Source: Ornithinimicrobium ciconiae (GTDB lineage: Bacteria; Actinomycetota; Actinomycetes; Actinomycetales; Dermatophilaceae). Taken from it: 64,000 bases of DNA. The stretch covers positions 2,294,001 to 2,358,000 of the forward strand of contig NZ_CP041616.1 of assembly GCF_007197575.1 (NCBI RefSeq), read 5' to 3'. Both the position numbers and the translations under genes were made by a program. Position 1 is the stretch's first letter, and the number at the start of each line of letters is the position of its first letter. A model generated the notes under the pieces. That model saw nothing but the letters and a program-made list of their open reading frames with translations. It did no database searches and was not told the DNA's origin. This document shows, one piece after another, positions 49,463 through 58,048 of the stretch.

Positions 49463-50974
49463 CTAACCCCGGCGGCGGGCCACGACCGTGCCGAGCACGG
49501 CCACGGCCAGACCCGCGACAGCCACCCGCTCCGGCCAACCCGCCAGGCGGGTGGCCAGGGTCAGTTCGGTCCGACGCGGGACCGAGCCGGAGATGATGTC
49601 CTGGGTGAACAGCTCGGTGCGTTCGTGCACGCTGCCGTCCGGCAGCACCAGCCCGCTGATGCCCACGGTGCTCACGTGCACCACAGGGCGACCGAGCTCG
49701 ACCGCCTTGACGCGGGACGCGGCCAGTTGCTGGACCGACTCGTCCGTGAACCCGAAGGTGGCGTTGTTGGTGGGCACGAACAGCACCTCCGCCCCCTGCT
49801 GCACGTTTTCGCGCATCAACTCATCGACGACCACCTCGAAGCAGATGGCGATGCCCAGCACCACCTGCCCGTCGCTGATCGGCACCGTCATCACCCCCGG
49901 TTCCTCCCCGCCGACGAAGTCCCGCGCCACCAGGTCCACCTTGTCGCTGAAGAACCGGAAGAAGTCCCGGTAGGGAATGTACTCAGCGAACGGGACGGGT
50001 CGCTGCTTGACATAACGATCCACCGCCCCCTCCCCCGGGAGGTACAGCAGACTCACATTGCTGACGTGGTCCTCGGGCTCGCGCAGCACCGCCCCCACCA
50101 GCAACGGGGCGTCCACCGCGTCGACCGACCGGGCGATCAGCTCGGCCGCGTCCGCATTGCGCAGCGGATCGATGTCAGAGGCATTCTCGGGCCAGAAGAC
50201 GACGTCGGGGGCGGGGAGCTGGCCGCCGTCCACCAGTTCGGCCGCCTGCAGGGTGGTGGAGACGTGCTTGTCCAGCACCGCGCGGCGCTGGGCGTTGAAC
50301 TCCAGGCTCATCTCGGGCACGTTGCCCTGCACCCCGAGCACCTGCAGGGGCTCTCCGTCGGTCGGGCGCGGGATCGCCAGCGGACCGAACAGCAGGATCA
50401 GCGCCCCCGACGCTGCGACCGGAGCGACCCAGCGCCGGGGGCTAGCCGTCGCTGACCGCACCCGCAGGAGCCGTTCAACGGCGAGCGCGCCGAGCGCACC
50501 GACCAGAGCGGCCACGAAGGTGACACCGGGGGTGCCGAGCCAGGAGGCGACCGCCAGGAGAGGGGCGTCTGCCTGACTGAACGCGATCCGCCCCCACGGG
50601 AAACCACCAAAGGGCGTCGTGGAGCGGGCGAACTCCCCCACCACCCATGCCAGGGCGACCACCAGCGGACGCACCCCGTCGCGCTGCAGGTAGCCGCAGA
50701 CGGCACCGATGCCTCCGACATACAGCGCCTGCAGGACCGCCAGGGCCAGCCAGGGCAGGGCGCCGACGAAGATCCCGGACCAGGACAGCAGGGGGACGAA
50801 GTAGGCGAGTCCGGCGACCCAGCCCAGCAGGAAGCCTCGTCCTGCGCCGACGCCGGTCGTGGCCAGCGCGAGGGCACCGACGCCGACGTAGGCCATCCAC
50901 CAGAGGTCATGACCGGGAAAGGCGAGCCAGAGGCAGAGCCCTGCGGCGACGGACAGGACCAGGCGGAGGGGCAC
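49463..50974 (-). CDS. lnt: Apolipoprotein N-acyltransferase Lnt
   Basis: This 503-residue protein has N-terminal membrane helices and a nitrilase-like domain. The catalytic triad is complete: E263 in FWPENAS, K323 in YVKQRPVPFAEYIP, and C378 in AICFEV. It adds a third acyl chain to lipoproteins at the outer face of the membrane. The gene order lnt-ppm1 matches other actinobacteria, some of which have the two fused. A TM segment closes the protein (VAGLAVAVLGTVV). Confidence 0.94.
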   Translation of the reverse strand: MPLRLVLSVAAGLCLWLAFPGHDLWWMAYVGVGALALATTGVGAGRGFLLGWVAGLAYFVPLLSWSGIFVGALPWLALAVLQALYVGGIGAVCGYLQRDGVRPLVVALAWVVGEFARSTTPFGGFPWGRIAFSQADAPLLAVASWLGTPGVTFVAALVGALGALAVERLLRVRSATASPRRWVAPVAASGALILLFGPLAIPRPTDGEPLQVLGVQGNVPEMSLEFNAQRRAVLDKHVSTTLQAAELVDGGQLPAPDVVFWPENASDIDPLRNADAAELIARSVDAVDAPLLVGAVLREPEDHVSNVSLLYLPGEGAVDRYVKQRPVPFAEYIPYRDFFRFFSDKVDLVARDFVGGEEPGVMTVPISDGQVVLGIAICFEVVVDELMRENVQQGAEVLFVPTNNATFGFTDESVQQLAASRVKAVELGRPVVHVSTVGISGLVLPDGSVHERTELFTQDIISGSVPRRTELTLATRLAGWPERVAVAGLAVAVLGTVVARRRG

Positions 50975-50989
50975 GCAGGTCAGCCTAGG

Positions 50990-52060
50990 TCAGACTCCGC
51001 GCCGGACCCGGGCCGCGGCAGCCAGGTCCGCGAGCACCCCGGCGGTCGACTCCCACGACATGCAGGCATCGGTGACGGACTGGCCGTACGTCAGACCGGA
51101 GGGCGCCGGCTCCTGACGTCCCTCGACCAGGAAGCTCTCCAGCATCACACCCACCACGGACGTGTCCCCGCCCGCGACCTGCGCACCGATCTCCCGGGCC
51201 ACCTCGGCCTGGCGCACGTGGTCCTTGCGGCTGTTGCCGTGGCTGGCGTCGATGACCAACCGAGGCTGCAGACCGGCGCGCTCGAGCAGCTCCCGGGCCG
51301 CCGCGACGGACTGGGCGTCATGATTGGGCGCTGCGCGACCACCGCGCAGGATGACGTGCCCGTCCGGGTTGCCCTCGGTCTCGACCAGGGCCGCGCGCCC
51401 GTCCTCGTCGACGCCGAGGAAGGTCTGGGGTGCGCCAGCTGCCACACAGGCGTCCACCGCCACCTGGATGCTGCCGTCCGAGCCGTTCTTGAGTCCGACC
51501 GGCATGGACAGTCCCGAAACCAGCTGCCGGTGCACCTGCGACTCCACGGTCCGCGCTCCGATCGCGCCGTAGGTGACGGTGTCGGCGATGTACTGGGGAG
51601 TGGTGGTCTCCAGGTACTCGCAGCCGGCGGGGAGCCCGGCCCGCAGGACATCCAGGAGCACCGTGCGCGCCAGCCGCAGGCCCCGGGGGATGTCGTAGCT
51701 GCCGTCCAGGTCCGGGTCGTTGATCAGACCCTTCCAGCCTGTGGTCGTGCGGGGCTTCTCGAAGTAGACGCGCATCACCACGACGAGGCTGTCGCGCAGT
51801 TCCTCGGCCACCGCCGCGAGCCGCTCGGCATACTCGATGACGGCGACCGGGTCGTGGACGGAGCAGGGGCCGACCACCACGAGCAGCCGGTCGTCCGTGC
51901 CGTGCAGGATCTCCTGTACCTCAGCTCGCGATCGGGACACCAGGGCGGCCAGGTCGTCCGGCAGCGGCAGCTCGGTCAGCATCTGGGTGGGTGTGGGCAA
52001 CGGCTCCATGCGCCGCACGCGCAGGTCGGTGGTCCGGGTGTCTTGCGTCGGGGTGCTCAT
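50990..52060 (-). CDS. aroG: 3-deoxy-7-phosphoheptulonate synthase (class I, AroG/AroF type)
   Basis: This 356-residue enzyme catalyses the first step of the shikimate pathway. Class I signatures are VVGPCSVHDP, VYFEKPRTTTGWKGLIND, LPVGLKNG-like 'SMPVGLKNGSDGSIQVAVDA' and VIDASHGNSRKDH. The class II enzyme of actinomycetes is a different family. AGGAGG lies 8 nt before the ATG. Upstream is an aromatic-rich leader peptide gene and a hairpin, so attenuation by aromatic amino acid supply is likely. The 16-bp gap to lnt may place both in the same transcript. Confidence 0.94.
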   Translation of the reverse strand: MSTPTQDTRTTDLRVRRMEPLPTPTQMLTELPLPDDLAALVSRSRAEVQEILHGTDDRLLVVVGPCSVHDPVAVIEYAERLAAVAEELRDSLVVVMRVYFEKPRTTTGWKGLINDPDLDGSYDIPRGLRLARTVLLDVLRAGLPAGCEYLETTTPQYIADTVTYGAIGARTVESQVHRQLVSGLSMPVGLKNGSDGSIQVAVDACVAAGAPQTFLGVDEDGRAALVETEGNPDGHVILRGGRAAPNHDAQSVAAARELLERAGLQPRLVIDASHGNSRKDHVRQAEVAREIGAQVAGGDTSVVGVMLESFLVEGRQEPAPSGLTYGQSVTDACMSWESTAGVLADLAAAARVRRGV

Positions 52061-52126
52061 CAGGGGTGCCTCCTGGTCGGGTGGCGGTCACCCCCGCGAC
52101 CGGAGCGCCCGCCAGTTCATGGCGAA

Positions 52127-52152
52127 GGGCGCGGACCGTGTGGTCCACGCCC
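52127..52152 (-). terminator. Attenuator hairpin of aroG
   Basis: Between the leader peptide and aroG, the reverse strand forms an 11-bp stem with one G-T pair and an ACAC loop. The outer arm is GGGCG and CGCCC; the inner arm is GGACC and GGTCC. No long T run follows. It lies 23 bp after the leader stop codon and 66 bp before the aroG ATG, a good position for an attenuator. A second smaller stem CGGTC/GACCG follows. Confidence 0.55.
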
Positions 52153-52175
52153 TGGTCGGCTCCGGTGTGCGCGCG

Positions 52176-52238
52176 TCAGCAGAACTTCGCGCCGGCCGGA
52201 GCCGACCCAAAGAACCAATACTGACGGGCTGAAGTCAT
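52176..52238 (-). CDS. Aromatic-rich leader peptide of aroG
   Basis: This 20-codon open frame contains the run Gln-Tyr-Trp-Phe-Phe-Gly near its start and another Phe near its end; Tyr, Trp and Phe are the end products of the pathway. The stop lies 116 nt before aroG. TAATCT (52250-52245) ends 6 nt before the ATG, so the peptide is probably read from a leaderless mRNA. Leader-peptide attenuation of aromatic genes has been predicted in actinobacteria; this arrangement fits it. Confidence 0.72.
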   Translation of the reverse strand: MTSARQYWFFGSAPAGAKFC

Positions 52239-52389
52239 AACGACAGATTACCCCACCGCTGGCGGACATGAGCCAGGGCCCGTGCGCCGTTGGTGCCGAG
52301 CCCCCGACGGCCGGGTGCCGTCGATGGTCCCGTTGTCTACTAAGCGCTCGGGCCCTGACTTGTCCACCATGGTGCGTGCAGCGCCCCGC

Positions 52390-52446
52390 CAGCGCAGTTG
52401 AGAAGTTGGCACGGGGCTCTCACAAGAGCTGACTCCAACTGCGCTG
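52390..52446 (-). ncRNA. Candidate structured RNA upstream of aroG
   Basis: CAGCGCAGTT (52390-52399) and AACTGCGCTG (52437-52446) are a perfect 10-bp inverted repeat. Inside lies a GCTCT-CACA-AGAGC hairpin and an alternative pair AGTTGG/CCAACT. About 75 bp upstream on the reverse strand is a sigma70-like promoter. No family was recognised. It could be a small RNA or a leader element; this is a hypothesis. Confidence 0.35.
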
Positions 52447-52520
52447 CGGGAACACTGACTGGTCACGAGGAAACTCAGCGAGCCTGAGAAACCCGAAACC
52501 GTGTAGCAGACCTGCAGGCA

Positions 52521-52548
52521 AACCTAGTCGCCTGGACAGTCTTGTCAA
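52521..52548 (-). promoter_or_regulatory. Sigma70-like promoter facing the aroG leader
   Basis: On the reverse strand TTGACA (52548-52543), a 16-nt spacer and TAGGTT (52526-52521) make a near-consensus promoter. It fires toward the structured region and the aroG leader, about 280 nt away. No coding sequence lies in between. Confidence 0.45.
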
Positions 52549-52635
52549 ACCCGTCGTGACCTGCGGCTTTGCCCGTTTGTGCAGGTCAACGCGACGCCCA
52601 CACCGGGGATCTATCGATAAATGGCACCAGATCAT

Positions 52636-52659
52636 CGGCGTGTCGTGCACGACACGCCG
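52636..52659. promoter_or_regulatory. Perfect 24-bp palindrome
   Basis: CGGCGTGTCGTG is followed directly by its exact reverse complement, giving a 24-bp palindrome with no spacer. That is long for chance and is of the kind bound by dimeric repressors. It lies 76 bp beyond the amidohydrolase stop and about 400 bp from the aroG leader. The regulator is unknown. Confidence 0.6.
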
Positions 52660-52734
52660 CGCCCTGACCTGATAGCGGCCTGGCCGTCACCTCGACGCCG
52701 TTGCGGGTTGGCTCGTCGTCCACCCGCCGGCCGC

Positions 52735-54333
52735 TCACACCTGGCCGTGACGATCGAAGGTGAGGTGCCCGTCGACCAGGGTCAGCCGGGCCACCGGCAG
52801 CGGCATCTGCTCATCGAGCGTCAGGTCGGGCAGCCCGTCGGCCGTGCTCGGCAGACCGTCCTCGACGGCGTCCCAGACGGCATAGGACGCCACGGCGCCG
52901 ACCTCAAGGACACCGCCCGGCAGCCCGGCCAGCTCGTAGCCGCCTCGGGTGTGCGCCCGGACCGCCTGGGCCACGCTCAGGCGCTCGTCCTCGTTGTGGT
53001 GCCACACGGCATACTGCACGGCACGCCAGGGATCGATGGTGGTCACCGGACTGTCGGAGCCGAGGGCGACCGGCACCCCGGCCTCCACCATGCTGCGCAG
53101 GGGCACGTTGGCCAGGGCACGTTCGGCACCCAGCCGTGCGGCATACATCCCCTCGGGCCCGCCCCAGAGGCCGTCGAAGGCGGGTTGCACGCTCGCCCAC
53201 ACACCCAGCTCGGACATGGTGGCGAGCACCTCCGCGCTGGGCAGCTGGACGTGCTCCCACCGGTGGCGCGCAGCAAACATGGCCTCGACCCCCACGACGT
53301 CGGCGGCCAGGCGGAATCCCTCGGCCATGGTCAGCAGCGCGGCGTCCCCGATGACGTGGCCACCAGCCTGCAGGCCAGCACGCGTGCAGGCGATCACGTG
53401 GTCGGCGATCTCCTGGGCACTGAGGTAGCCGAAGCCGTGGCCGGGTTCATCGACATACGGCTCCAGCACATGCGCGGTGTGCGACCCGAACGAGCCGTCG
53501 GCACACAGGTCCCCCGCCAGACCGATCACCCCGAGGTAGTGCGCCAGTTCCTCGGCCTCCGCGCGCTCGCTGACCAACTGGCCCCAATAGGCCACGGTCG
53601 CCGTGCGGGCAGGCCGTCGACCCGCCTCGAGGACGTGGTGCACATCCGCGAAGGAGGTCAGATGGTCCGCGCCGGTCTCATGGACCAGCCCGATCCCCCG
53701 CTCGGCGGCCGATCGCAGCGCCAGGTCCAGGTAGTGCTCCCGGTCCGCGTCCGTCATACCCGAGGTGAACGCGTTGGTGACAGCGGCAAAGGCCGCACGC
53801 GTGACCACCCCGGCCCCGTCCCACCCCTGCAGGCCGTGGACCCGGGCCACGGCCGCCATCGCGGAGGAGACGCTGGCGGAGTGAGCGTCCACACGCGGCA
53901 TGTAGACGACCCCGCCGTAGCTGGCCCGATCGAGCTCCTGGGCGGTGACGGGACGCCCCTCGACCCACTTGGTCTCGTCCCAGGAATGGGCATAGAGGGG
54001 CCGTCCACGCAGGTGTCGGGCCGCGGACTCGACCAGGCGCAACGCCTCCCCCACGGATCGGGTGCCGGACAGGTCGATCCCGTCCAGGCCCTGGCCCGTC
54101 ATCGTGAGGTGGACGTGCGCGTCACTGAAGGTCGCGGTCACCAGGGCACCGTCCAGGTCGATCACCCGGTCTGCCGCGTCCACGTGTGACTCGGCCGCGT
54201 CGTCACCCCCGATCCAGACGATGCGCCCCTCGCGGGAGAGCAGCGCGCCGGCCTCGGGGTGCCCGTGGATGCGGCCCCCACGCAGCAGAACGGTGGGGGC
54301 GGGTGGGGTGGGGCCGGTCGCAGAGGTCGTCAC
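52735..54333 (-). CDS. Amidohydrolase, YtcJ-like (amidohydrolase 3 family)
   Basis: This 532-residue metal-dependent hydrolase has the H73-x-H75 metal motif in SDAHVHL, later 'HRWEHVQLPSAEVLA' and the conserved ending GSDSPVTTIDPWRAV. These match the amidohydrolase-3 group, which includes YtcJ. Substrates in the family are amides of varied kinds, and nothing nearby indicates one. The GTG start is 152 bp from the divergent lysine aminomutase-family gene. Confidence 0.86.
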   Translation of the reverse strand: MTTSATGPTPPAPTVLLRGGRIHGHPEAGALLSREGRIVWIGGDDAAESHVDAADRVIDLDGALVTATFSDAHVHLTMTGQGLDGIDLSGTRSVGEALRLVESAARHLRGRPLYAHSWDETKWVEGRPVTAQELDRASYGGVVYMPRVDAHSASVSSAMAAVARVHGLQGWDGAGVVTRAAFAAVTNAFTSGMTDADREHYLDLALRSAAERGIGLVHETGADHLTSFADVHHVLEAGRRPARTATVAYWGQLVSERAEAEELAHYLGVIGLAGDLCADGSFGSHTAHVLEPYVDEPGHGFGYLSAQEIADHVIACTRAGLQAGGHVIGDAALLTMAEGFRLAADVVGVEAMFAARHRWEHVQLPSAEVLATMSELGVWASVQPAFDGLWGGPEGMYAARLGAERALANVPLRSMVEAGVPVALGSDSPVTTIDPWRAVQYAVWHHNEDERLSVAQAVRAHTRGGYELAGLPGGVLEVGAVASYAVWDAVEDGLPSTADGLPDLTLDEQMPLPVARLTLVDGHLTFDRHGQV

Positions 54334-54485
54334 GATGACCCAGTCTGCTCCCTCTGGGAAGCACCGTCACGCCAGGCCACTCCTGCATCCAGCCCAACAG
54401 GCGATCTTCCTGTCTATGACGGACACCGCGAGAAGATCTCCTGTCAATCATCGCTTTTGCCGCATGATGTCCGTATCCTGCCCGT

Positions 54486-55940
54486 ATGAGCAGTTTCATC
54501 GAGCAGCCCTACCGTTATCAGCAGCGTGACCTCATCGAGCCGGACTGGACCCGGTTCCCCGGGTGGCGCGAGGTCACCGCCCAGGAGTGGGCCGACGTGC
54601 AGTGGCAGCGTGCCCACTGCGTCAAGAACCTCAAGCAGCTCCGCAAGCTGATGGGTGACCTGCTCACCGAGGACTTCTATGCCGACCTGGAGCGCGACCA
54701 GGCTGAGCGGGCCACCATGTCCATGCTGGTGCCGCCGCAGATGATGAACACGATGGTCTCCGAGGTCACCTGGGCCGAGGGACGGATGCCGAGCGCCGGC
54801 GAGGAGTTCACGGCCGCGTTCTACGCCGACCCGGTCCGCAACTACATGCTGCCCGTCTTCTCCGACCGTCGCACGGACTGGCCCTCCCACCCCTACTCCT
54901 CCCGCGACTCCCTCCACGAGCACGACATGTGGGTCGCTGAGGGCCTCACACACCGTTATCCCACGAAGGTGCTCGCCGAGCTGCTGCCGACCTGCCCGCA
55001 GTACTGCGGCCACTGCACCCGCATGGACCTGGTGGGCAACTCCACGCCGCAGGTCACCAAGCTCAAGCTCGCGGGCAAGCCGATGGACCGGCACGAGGCG
55101 ATCCTGGACTATCTCAAGCGCACCCCCACGGTCCGCGACGTCGTCGTCTCCGGTGGCGACGTGGCCAACATGCCGTGGAAGAACCTGGAGTCATTTATCG
55201 ACCGGGTGCTGGACGTGGAGAACATCCGCGACATCCGGTTGGCCACCAAGGCGCTGATGGGCCTGCCGCAGCACTGGCTGGCCGGTGACACCGTCGAGGG
55301 CGTCGCCCGCGTCTCCGCGAAGGCCCGCAGCCGCGGCGTCGGCCTGGCGATCCACACCCACGTCAACGCCGCCCAGTCCGTCACGCCCCTGGTGGCCGAG
55401 GCCACCCGCGCCATGCTCGACGCGGGCATCCGGGACGTCCGCAACCAAGGTGTGCTGATGCGGGGTGTCAACGCCACCAGCGAGGACCTGCTCGACCTGT
55501 GCTTCGCGCTCGCCGATGGTGCCTCGATCACGCCCTACTACTTCTACATGTGCGACATGATCCCGTTCGCCGAGCACTGGCGGACCTCCCTGGCCGAGGC
55601 GCAGGACCTGCAGCACTCGATCATGGGCTACCTGCCGGGCTTCGCCACGCCGCGCATCGTGTGCGACGTGCCCTTCGTCGGCAAGCGCTGGGTGCACCAG
55701 GTTGACTCCTACGACACCGAGCGCGGCATCTCCTACTGGCGCAAGAACTACCGGACCTCGATCGAGACCGAGGACGTCGACGTGACCAGCGCGGAGTACG
55801 TCTACTACGACCCGATCTACACCCTCTCCCCCGAGGGCCAGGCCTGGTGGCGCGAGCACGGCGACGCCGACGCGACACACGAGGCCGCCAGCGCCGCCGC
55901 CCAGTCCTCCCGCGCCGCCTCGGTCGCCCAGCTCGACTAA
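54486..55940 (+). CDS. kamA: Lysine 2,3-aminomutase family (KamA-like) radical SAM protein
   Basis: This 484-residue protein is longer at its N terminus than the classical clostridial enzyme. The radical SAM motif is C170-x3-C174-x2-C177 (CPQYCGHC), preceded by 'HRYPTKVLAELLPT'-like sequence (read here as THRYPTKVLAELLPTCP). Further hallmarks are VVVSGGDVANMPW and HTHVNAAQSVTPL. The enzyme uses PLP and SAM to move the alpha-amino group of lysine to C3. TATCCT (54474-54479) ends 6 nt before the ATG, suggesting a leaderless mRNA. Repeats start at the stop codon. Confidence 0.85.
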   Translation: MSSFIEQPYRYQQRDLIEPDWTRFPGWREVTAQEWADVQWQRAHCVKNLKQLRKLMGDLLTEDFYADLERDQAERATMSMLVPPQMMNTMVSEVTWAEGRMPSAGEEFTAAFYADPVRNYMLPVFSDRRTDWPSHPYSSRDSLHEHDMWVAEGLTHRYPTKVLAELLPTCPQYCGHCTRMDLVGNSTPQVTKLKLAGKPMDRHEAILDYLKRTPTVRDVVVSGGDVANMPWKNLESFIDRVLDVENIRDIRLATKALMGLPQHWLAGDTVEGVARVSAKARSRGVGLAIHTHVNAAQSVTPLVAEATRAMLDAGIRDVRNQGVLMRGVNATSEDLLDLCFALADGASITPYYFYMCDMIPFAEHWRTSLAEAQDLQHSIMGYLPGFATPRIVCDVPFVGKRWVHQVDSYDTERGISYWRKNYRTSIETEDVDVTSAEYVYYDPIYTLSPEGQAWWREHGDADATHEAASAAAQSSRAASVAQLD

Positions 55941-56061
55941 TTTGAGAGAGGTTTCGTAGGTCGCCCGACCCTTTTGAGAGAGGTTTCGTAGGTCGCCCGA
56001 CCCTTTTGCGAGAGGTTTCGTAGGTCGCCCGACCCTTTTGCGAGAGGTTTCGTAGGTCGCC
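55940..56061. repeat. 32-bp direct repeat array after kamA
   Basis: Three full and one partial 32-bp unit begin at 55940, 55972, 56004 and 56036. Units 1-2 read TGAGAGAGG and units 3-4 read TGCGAGAGG, so they form two pairs. Each full unit contains GGTCG-CC-CGACC followed by CTTTT, a small stem plus T run like a tiny terminator. There are no spacers, so this is not a CRISPR array. Confidence 0.88.
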
Positions 56062-56152
56062 GCAGTGCCCGGGCGAACTTCCCGAACTTCCCTCACATTG
56101 GGCATCACCCGGACAGACCCTCCCCACACACGGGCGGGTAGGGTCTGAGGTC

Positions 56153-56641
56153 ATGGCGAGGGCGAAATCACAGGGTGGGACGCCGGCGACGGTGGCCCTG
56201 GAACGGGCCGGGGTGGCCTTCACCATCCGTGCCTACGACCACGACCCTGGGGCAGAGTCCTTCGGTCTGGAGGCCGCCCAGGCGCTCGGGGTCGACCCGG
56301 CACGCGTCTTCAAGACTCTGCTGGTGGCCCTCGACCCCGGCCTCGGGGTCGGCATCGTGCCCGTGGACCACCAGCTCGACCTCAAGGCCGTCGCGTCCGC
56401 GCTGGGCGTCAAACGAGCCGTGATGGCTGACCCCAAGGTCGCCGAGCGGACGACGGGCTATGTGGTGGGCGGGATCAGCCCACTGGGACAGAAGAAGGCC
56501 CTGCCGACGGTGCTGGACGCCAGCGCCACGAACTTTGAGACGGTCCTGGTCTCCGGTGGCAAGCGCGGCTTCGATCTCGAGCTCGCCCCGGCCGATCTGG
56601 TGGCCCTCACCGGAGCCACCCTGGCGCCCATCGCCCGGTGA
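56153..56641 (+). CDS. YbaK/EbsC-type aminoacyl-tRNA deacylase
   Basis: This 162-residue protein of the YbaK (Cys-tRNA(Pro) deacylase) family includes SFGLEAAQALGVDPARVFKT, DLKAVASALGVKRAVMADP and GGISPLGQKKALPTVLDAS. The central GGISPxG and the nearby lysines are hallmarks of the hydrolase site. It clears mischarged tRNA. TAGGGT (56139-56144) lies 8 nt before the ATG. It follows the 32-bp repeat array. Confidence 0.92.
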   Translation: MARAKSQGGTPATVALERAGVAFTIRAYDHDPGAESFGLEAAQALGVDPARVFKTLLVALDPGLGVGIVPVDHQLDLKAVASALGVKRAVMADPKVAERTTGYVVGGISPLGQKKALPTVLDASATNFETVLVSGGKRGFDLELAPADLVALTGATLAPIAR

Positions 56642-56683
56642 GGGACGAGCCCGCGCCACGCTCCGGGCACCCCGGGGTGGCGG

Positions 56684-57571
56684 TCAGCCGGTAGCGGTGG
56701 GCTCCCCCACCCGGCTCCGGTTGACCCACACCTCGCCGTGTGACCAGGTCTCGACCAGGTCCGCGATCACGGACTCCGGGATCTCCTCGTCGAACGCCAA
56801 CTGCAGCCCGCCGGTGTCCTGCACCGTGATCCCGACCGGTGCCGCCTCCTCGGGGAGTGCGTCGAGGATCGCCTGCAGCTCCGTCACCCTGCCGGACCGG
56901 TCGTCACCGGCAAAGTCCAGCGAAGTCCGCAGCGAGCCGTCGCACCCGTCGGAGAAATAGAGCAGCACCGGAGCCTCGGGCTCCAGCCACCCCAGGTCGG
57001 TGGCGATCTCAGCCGCGTTCTCGACGGAGCGAGCGAAGAACTCCTGCGGGTCGGCGTCCGGACCGCAGTAGAGCTCGCCGCCCAGGTCCCGGGTGATGAG
57101 TCCCCGCCCCGGGTCGAGTGCCAAGGTCACGCCCCTCACGGACCCGTCGATGAGGTCAAGCATGGGCGCCAGCTCGGGCCAGCGGTCCGCGTCGCTGCCG
57201 GTGATCTCCACCTCGGTCCCGTCCCACCGTCCGCTGATGCTGCTCTTGACGGTCCAGCGCGAGCCGTCCTGCTCGCTCACCACCGCCTGGAGGGACTCCA
57301 CCAGTTCAGTGACCTCCGGCTCGGTCAGGTCGCCGCTCTTCGGTCGCACCGTCAGACCGATCTCGGCAAAGGAGGAGTCCACCGACGTCTCGACGGTGAA
57401 AGCGGGATGCGCCGCGACCAGCTCGGAGCTCATCTCGTCAGCCATGGCCCGGCCCTGGTCAACGTCCGGAAAGATCCGACTGAGCTGGAAGATGCCAAAA
57501 CCGACGACGACCAGCACGAGGAGACCCACCGCCAGCAGACTCCACAGGAAGATCCGCACCACGCCACTCAT
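56684..57571 (-). CDS. Membrane-anchored protein of unknown function
   Basis: This 295-residue protein has one N-terminal membrane helix ('IFLWSLLAVGLLVLVVVGFG') and a long acidic domain outside or inside the membrane. Two Cys (ELYCGPDAD and DGCDGSL) may pair in the outer space. No family was recognised. It starts only 4 bp after the stop of the lrp-type gene on the same strand, so the two form a pair. Confidence 0.65.
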   Translation of the reverse strand: MSGVVRIFLWSLLAVGLLVLVVVGFGIFQLSRIFPDVDQGRAMADEMSSELVAAHPAFTVETSVDSSFAEIGLTVRPKSGDLTEPEVTELVESLQAVVSEQDGSRWTVKSSISGRWDGTEVEITGSDADRWPELAPMLDLIDGSVRGVTLALDPGRGLITRDLGGELYCGPDADPQEFFARSVENAAEIATDLGWLEPEAPVLLYFSDGCDGSLRTSLDFAGDDRSGRVTELQAILDALPEEAAPVGITVQDTGGLQLAFDEEIPESVIADLVETWSHGEVWVNRSRVGEPTATG

Positions 57572-57575
57572 ACGA

Positions 57576-58028
57576 CTATGCCTCCGCGGGCAACTCGACC
57601 GGTCTGCCTTCCCACGGAGTCGACAGCACGACCGTCGTGCTGCTCGCGCAGTTCGCTGCAGCCCGGATGTCGGCGATCGTCTGCTCCAGGTCGGAAGGCT
57701 TGCGGAGCCGCACCTGAATCACATAGTTCTCCCGCCCCGCCACGGACCAGCAGGAGTCGATCTGGGGCAGGTGCTCCAGACGCTCCGGTATGTCGTCCGG
57801 TGCCGCCGGGTCGAAGGGCGACAGTGCGATGAGCGCGGTCAGCGGCAGCCCCACCTTCTCGAAGTTGATCTCCGCCCGGTAGCCGGTGATGACTCCCCGC
57901 TCCTCCAGCCGCTTGACCCGCTGGTGCACCGCGGACGTCGACAATCCGACGGCCCGCCCCAGGTCGGCGAAGCTCATCCGGCCGTCCGCGGCCAGCAGTT
58001 CCACGATCCGGCGGTCCACATCTTCCAT
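57576..58028 (-). CDS. Lrp/AsnC-family transcriptional regulator
   Basis: This 150-residue regulator starts MEDVDRRIVELLAADGRMSFADLG, followed by the helix-turn-helix and a C-terminal RAM domain (SCWSVAGRENYVIQVRLR). Such proteins sense amino acids. ATG 58028 was chosen because the helical start follows directly; TAGGCT (58041-58036) ends 7 nt before it. It is divergent from the exonuclease gene, with only 20 bp between starts. Target genes are not known; the nearby lysine aminomutase is one candidate. Confidence 0.9.
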   Translation of the reverse strand: MEDVDRRIVELLAADGRMSFADLGRAVGLSTSAVHQRVKRLEERGVITGYRAEINFEKVGLPLTALIALSPFDPAAPDDIPERLEHLPQIDSCWSVAGRENYVIQVRLRKPSDLEQTIADIRAAANCASSTTVVLSTPWEGRPVELPAEA

Positions 58029-58048
58029 AGCGCATAGCCTAGTGATCC

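Larger units (their letters stand above)
52239..52734. other. Noncoding gap with structured sequence
   Basis: No gene was recognised in this 496-bp stretch between the aroG leader and the amidohydrolase gene's 3' end. It holds a perfect 24-bp palindrome at 52636-52659, an inverted pair TGACCTGC (52557-52564) / GCAGGTCA (52581-52588), a good reverse-strand promoter (52548-52521) and a long inverted repeat at 52390-52446. The amount of structure suggests a small RNA or a large regulatory region. Confidence 0.6.

Noticed and set aside
52420..52650. Reverse-strand frame of 76 codons in the aroG upstream gap
   Set aside because: It lacks a ribosome site, and its sequence overlaps the promoter and inverted repeats described there.
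55940..56061. Possible CRISPR array
   Set aside because: The 32-bp units are joined directly without unique spacers and there are no cas genes in the window.
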